DNA of 64,000 bases from Aphelocoma coerulescens (lineage: Eukaryota; Chordata; Aves; Passeriformes; Corvidae). The notes below the pieces were generated by a model. The model searched no databases, had not been told where the DNA came from, and saw only the letters and a list, made by a program, of their open reading frames with translations. This document shows positions 50,153 to 62,997 of the stretch, in pieces. Positions within the stretch are counted from its first letter, which is position 1. Every line of letters starts with the position of its first letter. The translations under genes were made by a program, and so were the position numbers. The DNA lies in NCBI RefSeq assembly GCF_041296385.1, contig NC_091014.1, forward strand, positions 48,564,078-48,628,077, written 5' to 3'.

Positions 50153-53100
50153 CCACAAAGCCAGGAGCTCCAGGGACACTCACCATGCGAAAGGCAGGCC
50201 AAGTTGAGCACGATACAGTTAAAACCTTGCTCCCTCTTCTTCTTTCTGCTTGGAACTTGCCGCCGCCCAATGCCCCATTTCTGGCCCTAACTTCGGTTAT
50301 GTTTATGGTTACACCTAGTGTTAGGATTTGAGAAATCCACAAAGCCAGGAGCTCCAGGGATACTCCCCATGCGAAAGGCAGGCCAAGCTTATCGCAGCAC
50401 AGCCAAAACCTTGCTCCCTCTTCTTCATTCTTCTTGGAAGTCGCCACAACCCAATGCCTGATTTCTGGCTCAATCTAGGGTTAGGGTTAGGGTTAGGGTT
50501 ACGCCTAGGGTTAGGCTTGAGAAACCCACAAAGCCAGGAGCTCCAGGGATACTCACCATGCGAAAGGCAGGCCAAGCTTATCGCAGCACAAGCAAAACCT
50601 TGCTCCCTCTTCTTCATTCTTCTTGGAACTTGCCACAGCCCAATGCCCGATTTCTGTCTCAATCTAGGGTTAGGGTTACGCCTAGGGTTAGGCTTGAGAA
50701 AACCACAAAGCCAGGAGCTCCAGGGACACTCACCATGCGAAAGGCAGGCCAAGTTGAGCACGATACAGTTAAAACCTTGCTCCCTCTTCTTCTTTCTGCT
50801 TGGAACTCGCTGCCGCCCAATGCCACATTTCTGGCTCAAAATAGGGTTATGGTCGTGGTTACACCTAGTGTTAGGGTTTGAGAAATCCACAAAGCCAGGA
50901 GCTCCAGGGATACTCAGCATGTGAAAGGCAGGCCAAGCTTATCGCAGCACAAGCAAAACCTTGCTCCCTCTTCTTCATTCTTCTTGGAACTTGCCACAGC
51001 CCAATGCCCGATTTATGTCTCAATCTAGGGTTAGGGTTAGGGTTAGGGTTACGCCTAGGGTTAGGCTTGAGAAAACCACAAAGCCAGGAGCTCCAGGGAT
51101 ACTCCCCATGCGAAAGGCAGGCCAAGCTTATCGCAGCACAGCCAAAACCTTGCTCCCACTTCTTCATTCTTATTGGAATTCACCACAGCCCAATGCCCGA
51201 TTTCTGGCTCAAACTAGGGTTAGGGTTACGCCTAGGGTTAGGCTTGAGAAAACCACAAAACCAGGAGCTCCAGGGACACTCACCATGCGAAAGGCAGGCC
51301 AAGTTGAGCACGATACAGTTAAAACCTTGCTCCCTCTTCTTCTTTCTGCTTGGAACTTGCCGCCGCCCAATGCCCCATTTCTGGCCCTAACTTCGGTTAT
51401 GTTTATGGTTACACCTAGTGTTAGGATTTGAGAAATCCACAAAACCAGGAGCTCCAGGGATACTCAGAATGCGAAAGGCAGGCCAAGCTTATCGCAGCAC
51501 AGCCAAAACCTTGCTCCCACTTCTTCATTCTTCTTGGAAGTCGCCACAACCCAATGCCTGATTTCTGGCTCAAACTAGGGTTAGGGTTAGGGTTAGGGTT
51601 ATGCCTAGGGTAAGGTTTGAGAAAACCACAAAGCCAGGAGCTCCAGGGACACTCACCATGTGAAAGGCAGGCCAAGTTGAGCACGATACAGTTAAAAGCT
51701 TGCTCCCTCTTCTTCTTTCTGCTTGGAACTCGCCGCCGCCCAATGCCCCATTTCTGGCTCCAACTAGGATTATGGTCGTGGTTACACCTAGTGTTAGGGT
51801 TTGAGAAATCCACAAAGCCAGGAGCTCCAGGGATACTCCCCATGCGAAAGGCAGGCCAAGCTTATCGCAGCACAGCCAAAACCTTGCTCCCTCTTCTTCT
51901 TTCTGCTTGGAACTTGCCACAGCCCAATGCCCGATTTCTGGCTCAAACTAGGGTTAGGGTTAGGGTTACGCCTAGGGTTAGGCTTGAGAAAACCACAAAG
52001 CCAGGAGCTCCAGGGACACTCACCATGCAAAAGGCAGGCCACGTTGAGCACGATACAGCCAAAACCTTGCTCCCTCTTCTTCATTCTTCTTGGAAGTCGC
52101 CACAACCCAATGCCTGATTTCTGGCTCAATCTAGGGTTAGGGTTAGGGTTAGGGTTACGCCTAGGGTTAGGCTTGAGAAAACCACAAAGCCAGGAGCTCC
52201 AGGGATACTCCCCATGCGAAAGGCAGGCCAAGCTTATCGCAGCACAGCCAAAACCTTGCTCCCACTTCTTCATTCTTCTTGGAATTCACCACAGCCCAAT
52301 GCCCGATTTCTGGCTCAAACTAGGGTTAGGGTTACGCCTAGGGTTAGGCTTGAGAAAACCACAAAGCCAGGAGCTCCAGGGACACTCACCATGCGAAAGG
52401 CAGGCCAAGTTGAGCACGATACAGTTAAAACCTTGCTCCCTCTTCTTCTTTCTGCTTGGAACTTGCCGCCGCCCAATGCCCCATTTCTGGCCCTAACTTC
52501 GGTTATGTTTATGGTTACACCTAGTGTTAGGATTTGAGAAATCCACAAAGCCAGGAGCTCCAGGGATACTCCCCATGCGAAAGGCAGGCCAAGCTTATCG
52601 CAGCACAGCCAAAACCTTGCTCCCACTTCTTCATTCTTCTTGGAAGTCGCCACAACCCAATGCCTGATTTCTGGCTCAAACTAGGGTTAGGGTTAGGGTT
52701 AGGGTTATGCCTAGGGTAAGGTTTGAGAAAACCACAAAGCCAGGAGCTCCAGGGACACTCACCATGTGAAAGGCAGGCCAAGTTGAGCACGATACAGTTA
52801 AAAGCTTGCTCCCTCTTCTTCTTTCTGCTTGGAACTCGCCGCCGCCCAATGCCCCATTTCTGGCTCCAACTAGGATTATGGTCGTGGTTACACCTAGTGT
52901 TAGGGTTTGAGAAATCCACAAAGCCAGGAGCTCCAGGGATACTCAGCATGCGAAAGGCAGGCCAAGCTTATCGCAGCACAGCCAAAACCTTGCTCCCTCT
53001 TCTTCATTCTTCTTGGAAGTCGCCACAACCCAATGCCTGATTTCTGGCTCAATCTAGAGTTAGGGTTAGGATTAGGGTTACGCCTAGGGTAAGGTTTGAG

Positions 53101-54015
53101 AAAACCACAAAGCCAGGAGCTCCAGGGATACTCCCCATGCGAAAGGCAGGCCAAGCTTATCGCAGCACAGCCAAAACCTTGCTCCCACTTCTTCATTCTT
53201 ATTGGAATTCACCACAGCCCAATGCCTGATTTCTGGCTCAAACTAGGCTTAGGGTTACGCCTAGGGTTAGGCTTGAGAAAACCACAAAGCCAGGAGCTCC
53301 AGGGACACTCCCCATGCGAAAGGCAGGCCAAGCTTATCGCAGCACAGCCAAAACCTTGCTCCCTCTTCTTCATTCTTCTTGGAAGTCGCCACAACCCAAT
53401 GCCTGATTTCTGGCTCAAACTAGGGTTAGGGTTAGGGTTAGGGTTACGCCTAGGGTTAGGCTTGAGAAAACCACAAAGCCAGGAGCTCCAGGGACACCCA
53501 CCATGTGAAAGGCAGGCCAAGTTGAGCACGATACAGTTAAAACCTTGCTCCCTCTTCTTCTTTCTGCTTGGAACTCGCTGCCGCCCAATGCCCCATTTCT
53601 GGCTCAAAATAGGGTTATGGTCGTGGTTACACCTAGTGTTAGGCTTTGAGAAATCCACAAAGCCAGGAGCTCCAGGGATACTCCCCATGCGAAAGGCAGG
53701 CCAAGCTTATCGCAGCACAAGCAAAACCTTGCTCCCACTTCTTCATTCTTATTGGAATTCACCACAGCCCAATGCCCGATTTCTGGCTCAAACTAGGGTT
53801 AGGGTTACGCCTAGGGTTAGGCTTGAGAAAACCACAAAGCCAGGAGCTCCAGGGACACTCACCATGCGAAAGGCAGGCCAAGTTGAGCACGATACAGTTA
53901 AAACCTTGCTCCCTCTTCTTCTTTCTGCTTGGAACTTGCCGCCGCCCAATGCCCCATTTCTGGCCCTAACTTCGGTTATGTTTATGGTTACACCTAGTGT
54001 TAGGATTTGAGAAAT
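50153..54015 (+). repeat. Module H, copy 4, and following units
   Basis: Units: B-A4-A2-B-A4-A2-B-A4-B-A3h-A4h-A2-B-A4-B-A4*-A2-A4-B-A2-B. The left part (to about 52180) matches 38052-40080 at +12,101, including TTTATGTCTC at about 51011. The right part (from about 52182) matches 30216-31504 at +21,966, including the damaged tract CTAGAG at 53054. The segment is therefore a chimera of two H lineages, joined within or just after the hybrid cassette. Confidence 0.88.
51810..52181 (+). repeat. Hybrid A3h-A4h cassette, copy 4
   Basis: Same recombinant pair as the other copies. It sits at the point where similarity switches from the 38-40 kb lineage to the 30 kb lineage. Confidence 0.9.
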
Positions 54016-55848
54016 CCACAAAGCCAGGAGCTCCAGGGATACTCAGCATGCGAAAGGCAGGCCAAGCTTATCGCAGCACAGCCAAAACCTTGCTCCCACT
54101 TCTTCATTCTTCTTGGAAGTCGCCACAACCCAATGCCTGATTTCTGGCTCAAACTAGGGTTAGGGTTAGGGTTAGGGTTATGCCTAGGGTAAGGTTTGAG
54201 AAAACCACAAAGCCAGGAGCTCCAGGGACACTCACCATGTGAAAGGCAGGCCAAGTTGAGCACGATACAGTTAAAAGCTTGCTCCCTCTTCTTCTTTCTG
54301 CTTGGAACTCGCCGCCGCCCAATGCCCCATTTCTGGCTCCAACTAGGATTATGGTCGTGGTTACACCTAGTGTTAGGGTTTGAGAAATCCACAAAGCCAG
54401 GAGCTCCAGGGATACTCAGCATGCGAAAGGCAGGCCAAGCTTATCGCAGCACAGCCAAAACCTTGCTCCCACTTCTTCATTCTTCTTGGAAGTCGCCACA
54501 ACCCAATGCCTGATTTCTGGCTCAATCTAGGGTTAGGGTTAGGGTTAGGGTTACGCCTAGGGTTAGGCTTGAGAAACCCACAAAGCCAGGAGCTCCCGGG
54601 ATACTCCCCATGCGAAAGGCAGGCCAAGCTGATCGCAGCACAGCCAAAACCTTGCTCCCACTTCTTCATTCTTATTGGAATTCACCACAGCCCAATGCCC
54701 GATTTCTGGCTCAAACTAGGGTTAGGGTTACGCCTAGGGTTAGGCTTGAGAAAACCACAAAGTCAGGAGCTCCAGGGACACCCACCATGCGAAAGGCAGG
54801 CCAAGTTGAGCACGATACAGTTAAAACCTTGCTCCCTCTTCTTCTTTCTGCTTGGAACTCGCTGCCGCCCAATGCCCCATTTCTGGCTCAAAATAGGGTT
54901 ATGGTCGTGGTTACACCTAGTGTTAGGCTTTGAGAAATCCACAAAGCCAGGAGCTCCAGGGATACTCCCCATGCGAAAGGCAGGCCAAGCTTATCGCAGC
55001 ACAAGCAAAACCTTGCTCCCTCTTCTTCATTCTTCTTGGAACTTGCCACAGCCCAATGCCCGATTTCTGGCTCAATCTAGGGTTAGGGTTACGCCTAGGG
55101 TTAGGCTTGAGAAAACCACAAAGCCAGGAGCTCCAGGGACACTCACCATGCGAAAGGCAGGCCAAGTTGAGCACGATACAGTTAAAACCGTGCTCCCTCT
55201 TCTTCTTTCTGCTTGGAACTCGCCGTCGCCCAATGCCCCATTTCTGGCTCAAACTAGGTTATGGTTATGGTTACACCGAGTGTTAGGGTTTGAGAAATCC
55301 ACAAAGCCAGGAGCTCCAGGGATACTCAGCATGCGAAAGGCAGGCCAAGCTTATCGCAGCACAGCCAAAACCTTGCTCCCACTTCTTCATTCTTCTTGGA
55401 AGTCGCCACAACCCAATGCCTGATTTCTGGCTCAATCTAGGGTTAGGGTTAGGGTTAGGGTTACGCCTAGGGTTAGGCTTGAGAAAACCACAAAGCCAGG
55501 AGCTCCAGAGATACTCCCCATGCGAAAGGCAGGCCAAGCTTATCGCAGCACAGCCAAAACCTTGCTCCCACTTCTTCATTCTTATTGGAATTCACCACAG
55601 CCCAATGCCCGATTTCTGGCTCAAACTAGGGTTAGGGTTACGCCTAGGGTTAGGCTTGAGAAAACCACAAAGCCAGGAGCTCCAGGGACACTCACCATGC
55701 GAAAGGCAGGCCAAGTTGAGCACGATACAGTTAAAACCTTGCTCCCTCTTCTTCTTTCTGCTTGGAACTTGCCGCCGCCCAATGCCCCATTTCTGGCCCT
55801 AACTTCGGTTATGTTTATGGTTACACCTAGTGTTAGGATTTGAGAAAT
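54016..55848 (+). repeat. Module N, copy 4 (1833 bp)
   Basis: Order A4-B-A4-A2-B-A2-B-A4-A2-B. The A2 at 54578 carries GGAGCTCCCGGG (54589) instead of GGAGCTCCAGGG, and the unit at 54755 is preceded by AAAGTCAGG. The B at 55116 has AAAACCGTGCTCC. The same three changes mark 61171-62997. A second N follows directly at +1833. Confidence 0.91.
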
Positions 55849-57681
55849 CCACAAAGCCAGGAGCTCCAGGGATACTCAGCATGCGAAAGGCAGGCCAAGC
55901 TTATCGCAGCACAGCCAAAACCTTGCTCCCACTTCTTCATTCTTCTTGGAAGTCGCCACAACCCAATGCCTGATTTCTGGCTCAAACTAGGGTTAGGGTT
56001 AGGGTTAGGGTTATGCCTAGGGTAAGGTTTGAGAAAACCACAAAGCCAGGAGCTCCAGGGACACTCACCATGTGAAAGGCAGGCCAAGTTGAGCACGATA
56101 CAGTTAAAAGCTTGCTCCCTCTTCTTCTTTCTGCTTGGAACTCGCCGCCGCCCAATGCCCCATTTCTGGCTCCAACTAGGATTATGGTCGTGGTTACACC
56201 TAGTGTTAGGGTTTGAGAAATCCACAAAGCCAGGAGCTCCAGGGATACTCAGCATGCGAAAGGCAGGCCAAGCTTATCGCAGCACAGCCAAAACCTTGCT
56301 CCCACTTCTTCATTCTTCTTGGAAGTCGCCACAACCCAATGCCTGATTTCTGGCTCAATCTAGGGTTAGGGTTAGGGTTAGGGTTACGCCTAGGGTTAGG
56401 CTTGAGAAACCCACAAAGCCAGGAGCTCCAGGGATACTCCCCATGCGAAAGGCAGGCCAAGCTGATCGCAGCACAGCCAAAACCTTGCTCCCACTTCTTC
56501 ATTCTTATTGGAATTCACCACAGCCCAATGCCCGATTTCTGGCTCAAACTAGGGTTAGGGTTACGCCTAGGGTTAGGCTTGAGAAAACCACAAAGCCAGG
56601 AGCTCCAGGGACACCCACCATGCGAAAGGCAGGCCAAGTTGAGCACGATACAGTTAAAACCTTGCTCCCTCTTCTTCTTTCTGCTTGGAACTCGCTGCCG
56701 CCCAATGCCCCATTTCTGGCTCAAAATAGGGTTATGGTCGTGGTTACACCTAGTGTTAGGCTTTGAGAAATCCACAAAGCCAGGAGCTCCAGGGATACTC
56801 CCCATGCGAAAGGCAGGCCAAGCTTATCGCAGCACAAGCAAAACCTTGCTCCCTCTTCTTCATTCTTCTTGGAACTTGCCACAGCCCAATGCCCGATTTC
56901 TGGCTCAATCTAGGGTTAGGGTTACGCCTAGGGTTAGGCTTGAGAAAACCACAAAGCCAGGAGCTCCAGGGACACTCACCATGCGAAAGGCAGGCCAAGT
57001 TGAGCACGATACAGTTAAAACCGTGCTCCCTCTTCTTCTTTCTGCTTGGAACTCGCCGTCGCCCAATGCCCCATTTCTGGCTCAAACTAGGTTATGGTTA
57101 TGGTTACACCGAGTGTTAGGGTTTGAGAAATCCACAAAGCCAGGAGCTCCAGGGATACTCAGCATGCGAAAGGCAGGCCAAGCTTATCGCAGCACAGCCA
57201 AAACCTTGCTCCCTCTTCTTCATTCTTCTTGGAAGTCGCCACAACCCAATGCCTGATTTCTGGCTCAATCTAGGGTTAGGGTTAGGGTTAGGGTTACGCC
57301 TAGGGTTAGGCTTGAGAAATCCACAAAGCCAGGAGCTCCAGGGATACTCACCATGCGAAAGGCAGGCCAAGCTTATCGCAGCACAAGCAAAACCTTGCTC
57401 CCTCTTCTTCATTCTTCTTGGAACTTGCCACAGCCCAATGCCCGATTTCTGTCTCAATCTAGGGTTAGGGTTACGCCTAGGGTTAGGCTTGAGAAAACCA
57501 CAAAGCCAGGAGCTCCAGGGACACTCACCATGCGAAAGGCAGGCCAAGTTGAGCACGATACAGTTAAAACCTTGCTCCCTCTTCTTCTTTCTGCTTGGAA
57601 CTCGCTGCCGCCCAATGCCACATTTCTGGCTCAAAATAGGGTTATGGTCGTGGTTACACCTAGTGTTAGGGTTTGAGAAAT
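55849..57681 (+). repeat. Module N, copy 5, diverging into module H
   Basis: Same order and 1833 bp spacing as 54016-55848, including AAAACCGTGCTCC. It has the ordinary CCAGGG and AAAGCCAGG where copies 4 and 6 have CCCGGG and AAAGTCAGG. Its last three units (57132-57681) already have H-module subtypes (CAGCACAAGC, TTCTGTCTC, GCCACATTTC), so N and H are joined here by a shared A4 unit. Confidence 0.87.
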
Positions 57682-60265
57682 CCACAAAGCCAGGAGCTCC
57701 AGGGATACTCAGCATGCGAAAGGCAGGCCAAGCTTATCGCAGCACAAGCAAAACCTTGCTCCCTCTTCTTCATTCTTCTTGGAACTTGCCACAGCCCAAT
57801 GCCCGATTTCTGTCTCAATCTAGGGTTAGGGTTAGGGTTAGGGTTACGCCTAGGGTTAGGCTTGAGAAAACCACAAAGCCAGGAGCTCCAGGGATACTCC
57901 CCATGCGAAAGGCAGGCCAAGCTTATCGCAGCACAGCCAAAACCTTGCTCCCACTTCTTCATTCTTATTGGAATTCACCACAGCCCAATGCCCGATTTCT
58001 GGCTCAAACTAGGGTTAGGGTTACGCCTAGGGTTAGGCTTGAGAAAACCACAAAGCCAGGAGCTCCAGGGACACTCACCATGCGAAAGGCAGGCCAAGTT
58101 GAGCACGATACAGTTAAAACCTTGCTCCCTCTTCTTCTTTCTGCTTGGAACTTGTCGCCGCCCAATGCCCCATTTCTGGCCCTAACTTCGGTTATGTTTA
58201 TGGTTACACCTAGTGTTAGGATTTGAGAAATCCACAAAGCCAGGAGCTCCAGGGATACTCAGCATGCGAAAGGCAGGCCAAGCTTATCGCAGCACAGCCA
58301 AAACCTTGCTCCCACTTCTTCATTCTTCTTGGAAGTCGCCACAACCCAATGCCTGATTTCTGGCTCAAACTAGGGTTAGGGTTAGGGTTAGGGTTATGCC
58401 TAGGGTAAGGTTTGAGAAAACCACAAAGCCAGGAGCTCCAGGGACACTCACCATGTGAAAGGCAGGCCAAGTTGAGCACGATACAGTTAAAAGCTTGCTC
58501 CCTCTTCTTCTTTCTGCTTGGAACTCGCCGCCGCCCAATGCCCCATTTCTGGCTCCAACTAGGATTATGGTCGTGGTTACACCTAGTGTTAGGGTTTGAG
58601 AAATCCACAAAGCCAGGAGCTCCAGGGATACTCCCCATGCGAAAGGCAGGCCAAGCTTATCGCAGCACAGCCAAAACCTTGCTCCCTCTTCTTCTTTCTG
58701 CTTGGAACTTGCCACAGCCCAATGCCCGATTTCTGGCTCAAACTAGGGTTAGGGTTAGGGTTACGCCTAGGGTTAGGCTTGAGAAAACCACAAAGCCAGG
58801 AGCTCCAGGGACACTCACCATGCAAAAGGCAGGCCACGTTGAGCACGATACAGCCAAAACCTTGCTCCCTCTTCTTCATTCTTCTTGGAAGTCGCCACAA
58901 CCCAATGCCTGATTTCTGGCTCAATCTAGGGTTAGGGTTAGGGTTAGGGTTACGCCTAGGGTTAGGCTTGAGAAAACCACAAAGCCAGGAGCTCCAGGGA
59001 TACTCCCCATGCGAAAGGCAGGCCAAGCTTATCGCAGCACAGCCAAAACCTTGCTCCCACTTCTTCATTCTTATTGGAATTCACCACAGCCCAATGCCCG
59101 ATTTCTGGCTCAAACTAGGGTTAGGGTTACGCCTAGGGTTAGGCTTGAGAAAACCACAAAGCCAGGAGCTCCAGGGACACTCACCATGCGAAAGGCAGGC
59201 CAAGTTGAGCACGATACAGTTAAAACCTTGCTCCCTCTTCTTCTTTCTGCTTGGAACTTGCCGCCGCCCAATGCCCCATTTCTGGCCCTAACTTCGGTTA
59301 TGTTTATGGTTACACCTAGTGTTAGGATTTGAGAAATCCACAAAGCCAGGAGCTCCAGGGATACTCCCCATGCGAAAGGCAGGCCAAGCTTATCGCAGCA
59401 CAGCCAAAACCTTGCTCCCACTTCTTCATTCTTCTTGGAAGTCGCCACAACCCAATGCCTGATTTCTGGCTCAAACTAGGGTTAGGGTTAGGGTTAGGGT
59501 TATGCCTAGGGTAAGGTTTGAGAAAACCACAAAGCCAGGAGCTCCAGGGACACTCACCATGTGAAAGGCAGGCCAAGTTGAGCACGATACAGTTAAAAGC
59601 TTGCTCCCTCTTCTTCTTTCTGCTTGGAACTCGCCGCCGCCCAATGCCCCATTTCTGGCTCAAAATAGGGTTATGGTCGTGGTTACACCTAGTGTTAGGG
59701 TTTGAGAAATCCACAAATCCAGGAGCTCCAGGGATACTCAGCATGCGAAAGGCAGGCCAAGCTTATCGCAGCACAGCCAAAACCTTGCTCCCTCTTCTTC
59801 ATTCTTCTTGGAAGTCGCCACAACCCAATGCCTGATTTCTGGCTCAATCTAGAGTTAGGGTTAGGATTAGGGTTACGCCTAGGGTAAGGCTTGAGAAAAC
59901 CACAAAGCCAGGAGCTCCAGGGATACTCCCCATGCGAAAGGCAGGCCAAGCTTATCGCAGCACAGCCAAAACCTTGCTCCCACTTCTTCATTCTTATTGG
60001 AATTCACCACAGCCCAATGCCTGATTTCTGGCTCAAACTAGGCTTAGGGTTACGCCTAGGGTTAGGCTTGAGAAAACCACAAAGCCAGGAGCTCCAGGGA
60101 CACTCCCCATGCGAAAGGCAGGCCAAGCTTATCGCAGCACAGCCAAAACCTTGCTCCCTCTTCTTCATTCTTCTTGGAAGTCGCCACAACCCAATGCCTG
60201 ATTTCTGGCTCAAACTAGGGTTAGGGTTAGGGTTAGGGTTACGCCTAGGGTTAGACTTGAGAAAA
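57132..60265 (+). repeat. Module H, copy 5
   Basis: Order A4-A2-B-A4-A2-B-A4-B-A3h-A4h-A2-B-A4-B-A4*-A2-A4. It matches 28371-31504 at a constant +28,761 and 50337-53470 at +6795. Markers shared: hybrid cassette, damaged tract CTAGAG at 59849 and CAGCACAAGC A units. Private changes: TTGTCGCCGCC in the B at 58048, CACAAATCC at 59711 and GGGTTAGACTTG at about 60250. Confidence 0.9.
58605..58976 (+). repeat. Hybrid A3h-A4h cassette, copy 5
   Basis: Same recombinant pair, with the ATGCAAAAGG and CACGTTGAGC signatures. Confidence 0.9.
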
Positions 60266-61170
60266 CCACAAAGCCAGGAGCTCCAGGGACACTCACCATG
60301 CGAAAGGCAGGCCAAGTTGAGCACGATACAGTTAAAACCTTGCTCCCTCTTCTTCTTTCTGCTTGGAACTCACCGCCGCCCAATGCCCCATTTCTGGCTC
60401 AAACTAGGTTATGGTTATGGTTACACCTAGTGTTAGGATTTGAGAAATCCACAAAGCCAGGAGCTCCAGGGATACTCCCCATGCGAAAGGCAGGCCAAGC
60501 TGATCGCAGCACAGCCAAAACCTTGCTCCCACTTCTTCATTCTTATTGGAATTCACCACAGCCCAATGCCCGATTTCTGGCTCAAACTAGGGTTAGGGTT
60601 ACGCCTAGGGTTAGGCTTGAGAAAACCACAAAGCCAGGAGCTCCAGGGACACCCACCATGTGAAAGGCAGGCCAAGTTGAGCACGATACAGTTAAAACCT
60701 TGCTCCCTCTTCTTCTTTCTGCTTGGAACTCGCTGCCGCCCAATGCCCCATTTCTGGCTCAAAATAGGGTTATGGTCGTGGTTACACCTAGTGTTAGGCT
60801 TTGAGAAATCCACAAAGCCAGGAGCTCCAGGGATACTCCCCATGCGAAAGGCAGGCCAAGCTTATCGCAGCACAAGCAAAACCTTGCTCCCACTTCTTCA
60901 TTCTTATTGGAATTCACCACAGCCCAATGCCCGATTTCTGGCTCAAACTAGGGTTAGGGTTACGCCTAGGGTTAGGCTTGAGAAAACCACAAAGCCAGGA
61001 GCTCCAGGGACACTCACCATGCGAAAGGCAGGCCAAGTTGAGCACGATACAGTTAAAACCTTGCTCCCTCTTCTTCTTTCTGCTTGGAACTTGCCGCCGC
61101 CCAATGCCCCATTTCTGGCCCTAACTTCGGTTATGTTTATGGTTACACCTAGTGTTAGGATTTGAGAAAT
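60266..61170 (+). repeat. Linker of alternating B and A2 units
   Basis: Units: B-A2-B-A2-B. From 60810 it matches 53655-54015 at +7155. Upstream it is closer to 31505-32226, except that the first B has AAACTAGGTTATGG and is one base shorter. Only satellite is present. Confidence 0.88.
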
Positions 61171-62997
61171 CCACAAAGCCAGGAGCTCCAGGGATACTCA
61201 GCATGCGAAAGGCAGGCCAAGCTTATCGCAGCACAGCCAAAACCTTGCTCCCACTTCTTCATTCTTCTTGGAAGTCGCCACAACCCAATGCCTGATTTCT
61301 GGCTCAAACTAGGGTTAGGGTTAGGGTTAGGGTTATGCCTAGGGTAAGGTTTGAGAAAACCACAAAGCCAGGAGCTCCAGGGACACTCACCATGTGAAAG
61401 GCAGGCCAAGTTGAGCACGATACAGTTAAAAGCTTGCTCCCTCTTCTTCTTTCTGCTTGGAACTCGCCGCCGCCCAATGCCCCATTTCTGGCTCCAACTA
61501 GGATTATGGTCGTGGTTACACCTAGTGTTAGGGTTTGAGAAATCCACAAAGCCAGGAGCTCCAGGGATACTCCCCATGCGAAAGGCAGGCCAAGCTTATC
61601 GCAGCACAGCCAAAACCTTGCTCCCACTTCTTCATTCTTCTTGGAAGTCGCCACAACCCAATGCCTGATTTCTGGCTCAATCTAGGGTTAGGGTTAGGGT
61701 TAGGGTTACGCCTAGGGTTAGGCTTGAGAAACCCACAAAGCCAGGAGCTCCCGGGATACTCCCCATGCGAAAGGCAGGCCAAGCTGATCGCAGCACAGCC
61801 AAAACCTTGCTCCCACTTCTTCATTCTTATTGGAATTCACCACAGCCCAATGCCCGATTTCTGGCTCAAACTAGGGTTAGGGTTACGCCTAGGGTTAGGC
61901 TTGAGAAAACCACAAAGTCAGGAGCTCCAGGGACACCCACCATGCGAAAGGCAGGCCAAGTTGAGCACGATACAGTTAAAACCTTGCTCCCTCTTCTTCT
62001 TTCTGCTTGGAACTCGCTGCCGCCCAATGCCCCATTTCTGGCTCAAAATAGGGTTATGGTCGTGGTTACACCTAGTGTTAGGCTTTGAGAAATCCACAAA
62101 GCCAGGAGCTCCAGGGATACTCCCCATGCGAAAGGCAGGCCAAGCTTATCGCAGCACAAGCAAAACCTTGCTCCCTCTTCTTCATTCTTCTTGGAACTTG
62201 CCACAGCCCAATGCCCGATTTCTGGCTCAATCTAGGGTTAGGGTTACGCCTAGGGTTAGGCTTGAGAAAACCACAAAGCCAGGAGCTCCAGGGACACTCA
62301 CCATGCGAAAGGCAGGCCAAGTTGAGCACGATACAGTTAAAACCGTGCTCCCTCTTCTTCTTTCTGCTTGGAACTCGCCGTCGCCCAATGCCCCATTTCT
62401 GGCTCAAACTAGGTTATGGTTATGGTTACACCGAGTGTTAGGGTTTGAGAAATCCACAAAGCCAGGAGCTCCAGGGATACTCAGCATGCGAAAGGCAGGC
62501 CAAGCTTATCGCAGCACAGCCAAAACCTTGCTCCCACTTCTTCATTCTTCTTGGAAGTCGCCACAACCCAATGCCTGATTTCTGGCTCAATCTAGGGTTA
62601 GGGTTAGGGTTACGCCTAGGGTTAGGCTTGAGAAAACCACAAAGCCAGGAGCTCCAGAGATACTCCCCATGCGAAAGGCAGGCCAAGCTTATCGCAGCAC
62701 AGCCAAAACCTTGCTCCCACTTCTTCATTCTTATTGGAATTCACCACAGCCCAATGCCCGATTTCTGGCTCAAACTAGGGTTAGGGTTACGCCTAGGGTT
62801 AGGCTTGAGAAAACCACAAAGCCAGGAGCTCCAGGGACACTCACCATGCGAAAGGCAGGCCAAGTTGAGCACGATACAGTTAAAACCTTGCTCCCTCTTC
62901 TTCTTTCTGCTTGGAACTTGCCGCCGCCCAATGCCCCATTTCTGGCCCTAACTTCGGTTATGTTTATGGTTACACCTAGTGTTAGGATTTGAGAAAT
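61171..62997 (+). repeat. Module N, copy 6, with a hexamer loss (1827 bp)
   Basis: Order A4-B-A4-A2-B-A2-B-A3-A2-B. It matches 54016-55848 at +7155 up to the A3 at 62454 and at +7149 after it. The A3 has CTAGGG plus two TTAGGG (62592-62609) where copy 4 has four hexamers. The markers CCCGGG (61751), AAAGTCAGG and AAAACCGTGCTCC are shared with copy 4. Confidence 0.91.
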
